Source: an uncultured Pelagibacteraceae bacterium (GTDB lineage Bacteria; Pseudomonadota; Alphaproteobacteria; Pelagibacterales; Pelagibacteraceae). From it: a stretch of 34,786 nt of DNA. Below are positions 8,169-15,609 of this stretch, piece after piece (position 1 is the stretch's first letter; every line of letters starts with the position of its first letter). Location of the stretch: positions 1-34,786 of the forward strand of contig CACHPB010000010.1 in the NCBI GenBank assembly GCA_902581585.1, given 5' to 3'. The notes beneath the pieces were generated by a model. It ran no database searches. It was given only the letters and a program-made list of their open reading frames with translations, and was not told the DNA's origin. The position numbers and the translations under genes were made by a program.

Positions 8169-9027
8169 TTGTCGACAAAGCACACATTACTTATTTTATT
8201 TGTAGTTTTTCTATTGGGAAGTGCTTATCCAACGGGGAAAATTGGATTAAATGATTCAATTCCTCCAATTCTTTTTGGCGCTTTAAGAATGGCTGTTGTA
8301 TTTATTTGTTTAGTTCCTTTCTTTAAATTTTATATTCCTGAAAAAAAATTTATTATTCCTTTAATAGGATTTTCCATCTGTTTTGGTGTTGCGGTGAATA
8401 TGTTTTTATATTTATCTATTAATGCCTCAAGTATACTGGCACCAATAACAATAGGTGCTCAGCTTTCAATTCCGTTTGGAATAATATTAAGTTCAATATT
8501 TTTAAATGAAAAAATAAGTTACAAGAAATGGCTACTTATTATGACATCATTTTTTGGAATTGTTATACTTGCTTTTGATCCAAAAGTTGTTGATGAAATT
8601 ATAGGATCACTACTAATTTGTGGAATGGCCTTTTTTTTATGTGCTATCACAAGTCTTTTCAAGATATTTAAAAGATTTAGATATTAAATATACAAATACA
8701 ATAATGAGTTTCACAGGATTTTTAATTTTAATTATATTATCATCTGTATTTGAAGGTAATGCTATTCAAACTATAACAAATATTAGTTTAGAGAGTTGGT
8801 TTACAGTTCTGTATGCTGGAGCAATTATTTCCTTACTTGGACATTTAATGATGTTTTATTTATATAAATTTTATCCCCTTGATATGGTTTTACCTTTCTA
8901 TGCTTTATTTCCTGTGTTTGGTTTAATACTCACTTTTTTCATTTTTGGTGAGATTCCATCATTCATCACAATAATTGGTGGAATAATTGTTATAACTTCT
9001 GTATTTTTTGCACAAAAAATGAGATAA
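8169..9027 (+). pseudogene. DMT-superfamily (EamA) permease interrupted by a one-base frameshift
   Basis: Two overlapping frames make one EamA permease. The first (TTG at 8169, stop at 8687) gives the N-terminal half up to ICGMAFF. The second continues as YVLSQVFSRYLKDLDIKYTN to 9027. The junction is a run of eight T at 8631-8638; removing one T restores a single frame of about 285 residues, normal for a ten-helix EamA transporter. The frame after the run otherwise adds a short nonsense tail, KIFKRFRY. TTG is the only start that keeps the first helix, three bases after the aldehyde dehydrogenase stop. The cause may be a sequencing indel, a real mutation or slippage expression. It would export or import a metabolite of the cluster. 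Confidence 0.8.
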
Positions 9028-9044
9028 TTTTCTCATTGAAAATT
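9026..9044 (+). other. Weak hairpin after the permease gene
   Basis: AATTTTC and GAAAATT form a 7-bp stem around TCATT just at the stop codon of the permease gene. There is no T-run after it, so it is at best a weak terminator or an mRNA 3'-end stabiliser. Confidence 0.25.
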
Positions 9045-9075
9045 AAAACTAATAGGATTTAATTTTAATTATATA

Positions 9076-9089
9076 AATTGTTAACAATT
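9076..9089. promoter_or_regulatory. 14-bp perfect palindrome upstream of a binding-protein gene (candidate operator)
   Basis: AATTGTTAACAATT reads identically on both strands and ends 11 bp before the ATG at 9101, directly before the SD GAGGGA. A possible promoter is TTGAAA (9036-9041) with TAATTT (9060-9065) after 18 bp; that would place the palindrome just downstream of the transcription start, a repressor-like position. A palindrome with no loop is better suited to a dimeric protein than to an RNA hairpin. Confidence 0.4.
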
Positions 9090-9100
9090 AGAGGGAATAT

Positions 9101-10291
9101 ATGAAAAAACTAGTATTGGCTATGTTTGTATTTGTTTCTTGCTTTGCATCAAAAGCATATTCAGATGGACATGGCATTAAAATGGGAATTATTTTAGGAT
9201 TTACTGGTCCTATTGAATCCCTAACTCCAGCAATGGCTGCTTCGGCTGAGCTTGCTTTCAAAGAAGCTTCAGATTCAGGTTCGCTACTTGGTGGAAAGAC
9301 AATATCTGTTGAAAGAGCAGACTCAACTTGTGTTGACTCAGCTGCTGCAACAGCTGCTGCTGAAGGCTTAATATCAGGAGGTGTAGTAGCAATTATGGGT
9401 GCTGATTGTTCTGGGGTAACAGGAGCAATTGCAACTAACGTTGCTGTTCCAAATGGTGTTGTTATGATTTCACCATCAGCTACTTCTCCAGGATTAACTG
9501 ATCTTAAAGATAATGGATATTTCTTTAGAACTGCTCCATCTGATGCAAGAGGTGGTCAGGTATTAGCAGATATAACTAAAGATAGAAAAGTTAAAAGTAT
9601 TGCAGTTACACATACGAATAACGACTATGGAAAAGGTTTAGCAGATGTATATGTTGCAGCTGTTAAAGCTCACGGAATAAACGTTACTGTTGTAACAGCT
9701 CACGAAGAAGGTAAAGGTGACTATGGTGCTGAAGTAGCTACATTAGCAGCTGCTGGTGGAGATGCTTTAGCTGTATTAGGTTACTTAGACCAAGCTGGTG
9801 GAAGTATCATCGATGGTTCATTAGATTCAGGTGCATTTGATGTGTTTGTATTATCTGATGGTATGATCGGTGACTCTTTAACAGACAGATTTGGTGATGA
9901 TTTAAATAAATCTTTTGGATCACTTCCAGGATCAATGGGTAAAGGTGCTACAATATTTAAAGATGTTGCTGGCGCTGCGGAAATTGATTCTTCGGGTCCT
10001 TACACTTCAGAATCTTACGATGCTGCAGCTTTGATAGTATTAGCTATGCAAGCTGGTGGTAAAGCTGACAGAGCAACTGTACAAGCAAACGTTATGTCAG
10101 TTGCAAATGCTCCAGGAACAAAAATTTATCCTGGTGAATTGAAAAAAGCTTTAGATTTATTAGCTAGTGGAAAAGCTGTAAATTATGAAGGAGCATCAAG
10201 TGTAGAACTTACAGATGTTGGAGAAGCGTCTGGTGCCTTTATTGAGAAAGAAATCAAAGGCGGTAAGTTTAAAGACAAAAAACAAAGATAA
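9101..10291 (+). CDS. Branched-chain-amino-acid-type ABC substrate-binding protein (LivK-like)
   Basis: 396 residues with a signal peptide (MKK, hydrophobic LVLAMFVFVSCFA, cleavage near KAYS-DGHG), so periplasmic. The mature protein is a type-I periplasmic binding protein (Peripla_BP_6): IKMGIILGFTGP at the start, VVAIMGADCSGVTGAIA, GVVMISPSATSP, FFRTAPSD, VAVTHTNNDYGKG-like strand near residue 165, and SESYDAAALIVLAM near the C-terminus. It has its own leader, a good SD (GAGGGA) and a strong terminator behind it, as expected for a highly expressed binding protein. It lies convergent to livG-F-H-M (14815-10952), which lacks a binding protein of its own, so pairing with that permease is likely but inferred. 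The ligand is unknown. Confidence 0.9.
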   Translation: MKKLVLAMFVFVSCFASKAYSDGHGIKMGIILGFTGPIESLTPAMAASAELAFKEASDSGSLLGGKTISVERADSTCVDSAAATAAAEGLISGGVVAIMGADCSGVTGAIATNVAVPNGVVMISPSATSPGLTDLKDNGYFFRTAPSDARGGQVLADITKDRKVKSIAVTHTNNDYGKGLADVYVAAVKAHGINVTVVTAHEEGKGDYGAEVATLAAAGGDALAVLGYLDQAGGSIIDGSLDSGAFDVFVLSDGMIGDSLTDRFGDDLNKSFGSLPGSMGKGATIFKDVAGAAEIDSSGPYTSESYDAAALIVLAMQAGGKADRATVQANVMSVANAPGTKIYPGELKKALDLLASGKAVNYEGASSVELTDVGEASGAFIEKEIKGGKFKDKKQR

Positions 10292-10304
10292 TACTTAATT
10301 ATTT

Positions 10305-10338
10305 AACTCCAGCGGTGAAAATCGCTGGAGTTTTTTTT
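10305..10338 (+). terminator. Rho-independent terminator after the binding-protein gene
   Basis: AACTCCAGCG (10305-10314) pairs perfectly with CGCTGGAGTT (10323-10332) around an 8-base loop, followed by T's to 10338. It lies 14 bp after the stop at 10291. It also separates this gene from the convergent exporter gene whose stop (10337-10339) touches the T-run; its minus-strand T-tract is poor, so it works mainly for the plus strand. Confidence 0.9.
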
Positions 10339-10945
10339 ATCCTAAAATATTGAGTAATACAAAAATACTAAGTGCTGACATAAATAAAATTATTAATATA
10401 TTTATAATTTTCCAAACTTTATTGCTATTCAAGTAATTAGATAAAAACTTAGATAAGTATCCCAATGTAAAAAAAAATATAATTGAGGAAAGAGTTGCAC
10501 CAAATCCAAATAATAGTTTTTGATTAATTAAAAAACTTTTAGAAAAATTTCCTAAAAAAAATACAGTATCAGAATAAACATGAGGATTTAAATAAGTAAA
10601 ACCTAGAGTTTTAATTATTACTGAACCTAGACTTTTGGTTTCATTTTTTTGATTTATTTCAAAATTGGTATTTATATCTTTAAGTTTTTTCCAAATAAAA
10701 TGAACTAAAAATAAAAATAGAAGGATATTTAAAATTAACTCAACTGAAGGCGAAAAAAAACTTTCAAAATAATGAAATAAGAATATTCCAAAAAATATAA
10801 GAAGGAAATCTGAAAATGTACAAATTACACATACAATAAAAATAAATTGTTTTTTTAAACCTTGTTCAATTACAAATATATTTTGAGCTCCAATAGCTAA
10901 TATTAAGCTCAGTCCTGTAAAGAACCCTAAAATGAAAAAACTCAT
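10337..10945 (-). CDS. LysE/ArgO-family amino-acid exporter
   Basis: 202 residues, about six hydrophobic segments, the usual size of LysE-type translocators. The first helix carries the family pattern GLSLILAIGAQNIFVIEQGL, and the second conserved block TYLNPHVYSDTVFFLG matches the T-x-LNPHVYLDT signature of ArgO/LysE rather than RhtB. It would sit in the inner membrane and export basic amino acids such as lysine or arginine (family knowledge). It is the last gene of the long minus-strand array, 6 bp after livM. An exporter for lysine or arginine downstream of a lysine/glutarate-linked gene (glaH) fits a role in balancing cytoplasmic pools; that link is inferred. Confidence 0.85.
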   Translation of the reverse strand: MSFFILGFFTGLSLILAIGAQNIFVIEQGLKKQFIFIVCVICTFSDFLLIFFGIFLFHYFESFFSPSVELILNILLFLFLVHFIWKKLKDINTNFEINQKNETKSLGSVIIKTLGFTYLNPHVYSDTVFFLGNFSKSFLINQKLLFGFGATLSSIIFFFTLGYLSKFLSNYLNSNKVWKIINILIILFMSALSIFVLLNILG

Positions 10946-10951
10946 AGTAAA

Positions 10952-12322
10952 TTATTGTTTTATAATTTTTTCTGGAATTATTCCCTGGGGTCTAAATCTC
11001 ATAATCAAAAGAAGTCCAATACCAACAAGCAAAAATCTAAAATATGGAGCACTATTAATTAAATGAACTTTGATTTCATTTGTTTCAGGTAAATGAGCTG
11101 TAAATAAATTTATAAAGAACAAAGCAATTGGTGCTGCCTCTACCCATAAAAACCATACAACAAATCCTCCTAGAATTGCTCCAAAGTTATTTCCTGTACC
11201 ACCAACAATTACCATAACCCAAATTACAAATGTATATCTCATTGGTCTATAACTGCCTGGGGTAAACAGGCCATCATTAGTTACCATCATAGCTCCAGCA
11301 ATACCAACTATTGCTGATCCTAGAATAAATATAAATAAATGTTGTTTAACTACATTTTTACCCATTGCACTTGCAGCTTCTTCATTATCTCTTATTGCTC
11401 TCATCATTCTACCCCAGGGTGAGTAAAGAGCTTTTTGTGTAATTATTAATAAAATTATAACTACAACTAAAAACATTCCTGCAAAGCATAGTTTTACATA
11501 AACAGATGATGCATCAATCACTAACTGATTTAAAATATCTTGTCTTTCCGACAATGAATTTGCTAGATCTAATTTTGTTGAGTGAAATTTTTCTACTAAA
11601 TTTATAAACCAAGGAGAAGTTTGTAGGTCAATTTCATAAGGCGCTGGTCTTTTTAATCCAATAACGTTCTTTACACCTCTTGCCAACCAATCTTCATGTT
11701 TAATAATAGAAACAACAATTTCAGCTATCAATAACGTTGCAATAGCTAAATAATCTGCTCTTAATCCTAGAGCAACTTTCCCTACGATAAAAGCTAGTCC
11801 AGCAGCAAAAAGTCCTCCAACTATCCATGAGAATAAAACTGGTAACCCAAGTCCTCCTAGAAACCCTGTCTTTGCAGGGTCAACAGCTTCTATTTGTTCA
11901 ATTGCAGGTCCAGCAATTATTTTTATGAGAATTAATCCAACTATAATTATTCCAGCTATTAAATAATTTCTTTTGTTAGATTTTTGAATATTTTTTAAAA
12001 TATACCTTGTAGAAAAAATCATTAATATAATTATTCCTAGGCATGTCATCATATTTACTCCACCCACACTCCAAGCTTCTGGTACAGGAGCTACAGATAC
12101 TAACACAACTGCCAAACCACCTAATGCAGTATACCCCATGATTCCAAAGTTTATTAAGCCAGCATAACCCCATTGAATATTTGCGCCCAGAGTCATTACT
12201 GCCGAAATCATACAATAATTAAAAATTGTTAATGCTATAGACCAAGACTGAAAGATGCCAACTAAAATAATTAAAAGCATCATTATTGAATACGCTATAA
12301 TTATATTTAAATAATTCCTCAT
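10952..12322 (-). CDS. livM: Branched-chain-amino-acid-type ABC permease LivM (second set)
   Basis: 456 residues, long for LivM (commonly about 300-430). Visible blocks: WGYAGLINFGIMGYTALGG near residue 50, GLRADYLAIATLLIAEIV in the middle, the cytoplasmic EAA-like coupling segment WGRMMRAIRDNEEAASAMGK, IVGIAGAMM, and VGGTGNNFGAILGG with a C-terminal RPQGIIPEK. Residues about 210-275 form an extra loop (including PYEIDLQTSPWF and a charged helix), probably periplasmic, that partly accounts for the length. It overlaps livH by 4 bp. It forms the permease heterodimer with LivH and pairs with the ATPases encoded just upstream. Confidence 0.9.
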   Translation of the reverse strand: MRNYLNIIIAYSIMMLLIILVGIFQSWSIALTIFNYCMISAVMTLGANIQWGYAGLINFGIMGYTALGGLAVVLVSVAPVPEAWSVGGVNMMTCLGIIILMIFSTRYILKNIQKSNKRNYLIAGIIIVGLILIKIIAGPAIEQIEAVDPAKTGFLGGLGLPVLFSWIVGGLFAAGLAFIVGKVALGLRADYLAIATLLIAEIVVSIIKHEDWLARGVKNVIGLKRPAPYEIDLQTSPWFINLVEKFHSTKLDLANSLSERQDILNQLVIDASSVYVKLCFAGMFLVVVIILLIITQKALYSPWGRMMRAIRDNEEAASAMGKNVVKQHLFIFILGSAIVGIAGAMMVTNDGLFTPGSYRPMRYTFVIWVMVIVGGTGNNFGAILGGFVVWFLWVEAAPIALFFINLFTAHLPETNEIKVHLINSAPYFRFLLVGIGLLLIMRFRPQGIIPEKIIKQ

Positions 12323-13329
12323 ATGCGTTTTCCTTCAAATATACCTGATGGCCTAAATATCAAAACAATTACTAGTATAGAAAAGGAAATCGCAAATTTA
12401 TAATCAGTTGATAATAATTGCATCAATGAATTTGGTTCTAAAGACTCTGGCAAAATATAAACTAAAAATCTTTTATATGCATAAGTCAAAAATATTTCAG
12501 CAAATGCTATAACATAACCACCGAAGAATGCTCCGTATGGATTTCCTATTCCACCTACTATCGCAGCAGCAAAAATGGGTAGCATGTTATTAAAATACAC
12601 AAATGGTCTATAACTTTTATCTAAACCATAAAGAATTCCACCAATTGTTGCTAATATTCCAGCTATAATCCAGGTAATTAGAACTACTTTTTTTGGATCT
12701 ATTCCTGAGAGAAGAGCTAAATCTTCATTATCTGAGTAGGCTCTCATGCTAGTTCCAGTTTTAGTTTTATTTAAAAACCAAAACATAATAGCAACAACAA
12801 TTATAGTGACCACAATTGTTATCATTTGTGTAGATTTAATTGTTAATCCTTCTGCAAGACCTGTCATTTCCTTAAATTCAGTTGCTTTTAAAATAAACTT
12901 TTCACCATCTAAGAATCTACGATCAGTAGGTCCAATTATTATTCTTATTATCGCCTGTGTTACAAACATTACACCAACGCTAACCATTGCAAGCATTACT
13001 GGTGGACTTTTTTTAATTCTGTAATATTTAAAAACTGTTTGATCAATTATCAGCATGTACAAAATCATCATAAAAATTGCAAAAGGTATAGTGAGTAAAG
13101 CTGTAGGCAGAAAACCAAAGTTAATTCCGATTGATTGAAAATAATAAGTCAAAAGCACCGCAAACATTGTACCAAATGACATCATGTCTCCAGTCGCAAA
13201 GTTAGCAAATCTTAAAATACCGTATATTAATGTTACAAAAATTGCTCCAAGTGCTAATTGAGAACCATAAGTTAAGGCCGGAATAATTGTATAATTCAAT
13301 AAAACTATTACTGCATTAATTAAATCCAT
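12319..13329 (-). CDS. livH: Branched-chain-amino-acid-type ABC permease LivH (second set)
   Basis: 336 residues, hydrophobic throughout. LivH hallmarks are LALGAIFVTLIYGILRFANFATGDMM near the N-terminus, the coupling loop TGTSMRAYSDNEDLALLSGID, IAGILATIGGILYG, and AAAIVGGIGNPYGAFFGGYVI followed by RPSGIFEGK at the C-terminus. It lies one base after the LivF gene and overlaps livM by 4 bp. It is slightly longer than the paralogue at 20629-21522. Inner-membrane half of the importer; substrate specificity comes from the binding protein, probably the one at 9101-10291. Confidence 0.92.
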   Translation of the reverse strand: MDLINAVIVLLNYTIIPALTYGSQLALGAIFVTLIYGILRFANFATGDMMSFGTMFAVLLTYYFQSIGINFGFLPTALLTIPFAIFMMILYMLIIDQTVFKYYRIKKSPPVMLAMVSVGVMFVTQAIIRIIIGPTDRRFLDGEKFILKATEFKEMTGLAEGLTIKSTQMITIVVTIIVVAIMFWFLNKTKTGTSMRAYSDNEDLALLSGIDPKKVVLITWIIAGILATIGGILYGLDKSYRPFVYFNNMLPIFAAAIVGGIGNPYGAFFGGYVIAFAEIFLTYAYKRFLVYILPESLEPNSLMQLLSTDYKFAISFSILVIVLIFRPSGIFEGKRI

Positions 13330-13330
13330 A

Positions 13331-14038
13331 CTAAGCTCCTAAGAAAGATCTCCTAACTTCTGGATCATTTAATAATTCCTTACCAGACCCCTCAAATTTA
13401 TTTTCACCAGTTACAAGCACATATCCACGATCGGAAATACTTAAAGCCTGTTTTGCATTTTGTTCGACCATAATGATTGCTACTTTTGTATTTTTAACTC
13501 TAATAATGTGTTCGAATAATTCATCCATAACTATTGGTGAAACTCCTGCTGTAGGCTCATCTAACATAAGAACAGACGGTTTTATCATTAGAGCTCGTCC
13601 CAAAGCTACTTGTTGTCTTTGCCCTCCTGATAATTGTCCAACAACTTGATCTTTTTTTTCTCTTAAGATTGGAAATAGATCATATATTTCTTCGATAACA
13701 TTGTTTACATTATCCGTTCTTAAAAAAGCACCAACCTCTAAATTTTCTCTAACAGTAAGTTCTGCAAAAACATTTCTAGTTTGTGGTACAAATGATATTC
13801 CCTTTTTAACTCTTTCTTGAGGAGATAGTTTAGAAATATCTTCTCCATCAATTGTTATATTGCCTGATTTTAGATTTAATAGGCCAAGCATTGCCTTCAT
13901 TGCTGTAGATTTACCAGCTCCATTTGGTCCAAGGATCGCAACTATCTCACCTCTATTAACATTTATAGTGCACGAGCTGATAATATCAGGACCATCACCG
14001 TATCCGCCTGTCATTTTATTTCCTTCAAAAAATGCCAT
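13331..14038 (-). CDS. livF: ABC transporter ATP-binding protein LivF (second set)
   Basis: 235 residues with a complete ABC ATPase domain: Walker A GPNGAGKST (about residues 37-45), Q-loop FVPQTRNVF, signature LSGGQRQQVALGRAL, Walker B VLMLDEPTAG and the switch His replaced by Gln in MVEQNA, which is normal for LivF. LivF is recognised by VEQNAKQAL near the C-terminus. It starts directly after the livG stop (no gap) and ends one base before livH. It drives the importer together with LivG. Confidence 0.93.
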   Translation of the reverse strand: MAFFEGNKMTGGYGDGPDIISSCTINVNRGEIVAILGPNGAGKSTAMKAMLGLLNLKSGNITIDGEDISKLSPQERVKKGISFVPQTRNVFAELTVRENLEVGAFLRTDNVNNVIEEIYDLFPILREKKDQVVGQLSGGQRQQVALGRALMIKPSVLMLDEPTAGVSPIVMDELFEHIIRVKNTKVAIIMVEQNAKQALSISDRGYVLVTGENKFEGSGKELLNDPEVRRSFLGA

Positions 14039-14815
14039 TTACTTCTTTCTACCTAAATAACTATCTATAACTTTTTCGTTTTTTTTAACTTCATCTGAAG
14101 TTCCCTCAAAAAGAACAGAACCTTCAGACATTACAATGACTGGATCACACATTCTGCTTATAAAATCCATATCATGCTCAATCATACAAAAAGTATAGTT
14201 TTTTTCTTTATTAAGTCTTAATATTGCTGTTCCTAAGTCTTTTAATAATGTTCTATTAACCCCTGCTCCAACTTCATCCAATAAAACAAGCTTTGCATCC
14301 ACCATCATTGTTCTTCCAAGTTCTAGCAACTTTTTTTGCCCTCCAGATAAATTACCAGCACGTTCATTTGCTAGATGTTTAAGATTTAAAAATTCAGTTA
14401 CTTCGTATGCTTTTGCTCTAATTATATCTTCCTCTTTTTTAATTAAATTTGGTTTTAAAAGGGCATTTATTAAAATTTCCCCTGTTTGGTTACCTGGTAC
14501 CATCATTAAATTTTCAAGGACAGTCATATTTGAAAACTCGTGAGCTATTTGAAAGGTTCTAAGTAAACCTTTTGAGAAAAGCTCATGAGATGGAACGTTT
14601 GTTATATCTTCTTTATTAAATAATACTTTTCCATCTGATGATTTGAGATTGCCTGCTATAAGATTAAATAGAGTAGTTTTGCCTGATCCATTGGGACCAA
14701 TTATTCCTGTAATTGAACCTTCTTTTATTTTTAATGAGCAATTTGATACAGCTGCCAAACCACCAAAATATTTTGATAAGTTCTCAATTTGCAGAATGTT
14801 TGAAGCTTGCTGCAT
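14039..14815 (-). CDS. livG: ABC transporter ATP-binding protein LivG (second set)
   Basis: 258 residues. Walker A GPNGSGKTT at about 40-48, AHEFSNMTVLENLM after the Q-loop, signature LSGGQKKLLELGRTM, Walker B LVLLDEVGAG and the switch His in MIEHDMDFI, the LivG form. RTFQIAHEF near residue 85 is the typical LivG RTFQ motif. Walker B has EVGAG rather than the usual EPTAG, a small but visible deviation next to the catalytic Glu. It lies 6 bp after the proC-like gene, so it is probably in the same transcript. Confidence 0.93.
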   Translation of the reverse strand: MQQASNILQIENLSKYFGGLAAVSNCSLKIKEGSITGIIGPNGSGKTTLFNLIAGNLKSSDGKVLFNKEDITNVPSHELFSKGLLRTFQIAHEFSNMTVLENLMMVPGNQTGEILINALLKPNLIKKEEDIIRAKAYEVTEFLNLKHLANERAGNLSGGQKKLLELGRTMMVDAKLVLLDEVGAGVNRTLLKDLGTAILRLNKEKNYTFCMIEHDMDFISRMCDPVIVMSEGSVLFEGTSDEVKKNEKVIDSYLGRKK

Positions 14816-14821
14816 ATAAAA

Positions 14822-15592
14822 TTATACTTTATTTAATCTTTTAAGAATACTATTTAGGGTTTTGTTAGTAGCTTTATAGAAACCAGCTTTTTTTAATTCA
14901 TTTACACCTTGCTCATTTAATCCTTTTGGTGTTTGTGAGTCTTTGACAAGTATTTTTAAATCTCTGTTAGAATTAACTACAGCATCTTCAGAAAGAGCCA
15001 AAAAAAGAGATGTTATATATCTCTGAGCTTGGACTTTTTGAATTCCCTTTTCATTTAACCATTCAGACATTGTTCTTAATAATTCATAAAAAGGTGCCAT
15101 CATTCCAGATGTTGACCAAAAATTTTTAGATAATTTTTCATTTTTAATTTCAACAACTGTTCCTAGATGTTTAAAAAAGTTTTTAACTTTCCTGTTTGGC
15201 GGAAAAATAGGAATTGGTCCTTTTTTAAGAGAGATAGGTGGTAAAGGAATTACTCTCGAAATATTTGCTTTTACTTTTACAGCTTTCTTAATATTTTGAA
15301 GATTCATTGTTGATATGAAACTTACAATTACCTGACTTTTTTTAAATTTTAGCTTATGTATAATTTGATTTGCAACAGTAGGTGTTACTGCTAGAAAAAT
15401 CCAGTTACAGTCATTAACAATATCTTGATTATTTTTTGCAATATAAATTTTTTTGAAACTTTTTTTTAATTGTTTTGAAATTTTTTTATTTCTTTCGGAT
15501 ATAATAATTTTAGAATACTTGATTTTAGAATTGCATATACCCGTCACTACTGCTGAAGTAATTTTGCCGGTTCCTATAAATCCAAGTTTCAT
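14822..15592 (-). CDS. Pyrroline-5-carboxylate reductase-like (ProC family) oxidoreductase
   Basis: 256 residues, near the usual ProC length. The N-terminus MKLGFIGTGKITSAVVTG is the NADPH-binding Rossmann start, WIFLAVTP and IVSFISTM match the ProC strands, and SRVIPLPP resembles the ProC MPN-type block but is altered. The C-terminal block SQTPKGLNEQGVNEL parallels the ProC TSPGGTT..GL region with changed residues. It is Lys-rich and divergent, so it may act on another cyclic imine (such as a piperideine carboxylate) or a related substrate. It lies 17 bp after glaH and 6 bp before livG, tying it to glutarate/lysine or proline-type metabolism by context only. Confidence 0.7.
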   Translation of the reverse strand: MKLGFIGTGKITSAVVTGICNSKIKYSKIIISERNKKISKQLKKSFKKIYIAKNNQDIVNDCNWIFLAVTPTVANQIIHKLKFKKSQVIVSFISTMNLQNIKKAVKVKANISRVIPLPPISLKKGPIPIFPPNRKVKNFFKHLGTVVEIKNEKLSKNFWSTSGMMAPFYELLRTMSEWLNEKGIQKVQAQRYITSLFLALSEDAVVNSNRDLKILVKDSQTPKGLNEQGVNELKKAGFYKATNKTLNSILKRLNKV

Positions 15593-15609
15593 TAGTGTAT
15601 TTTCTACAC

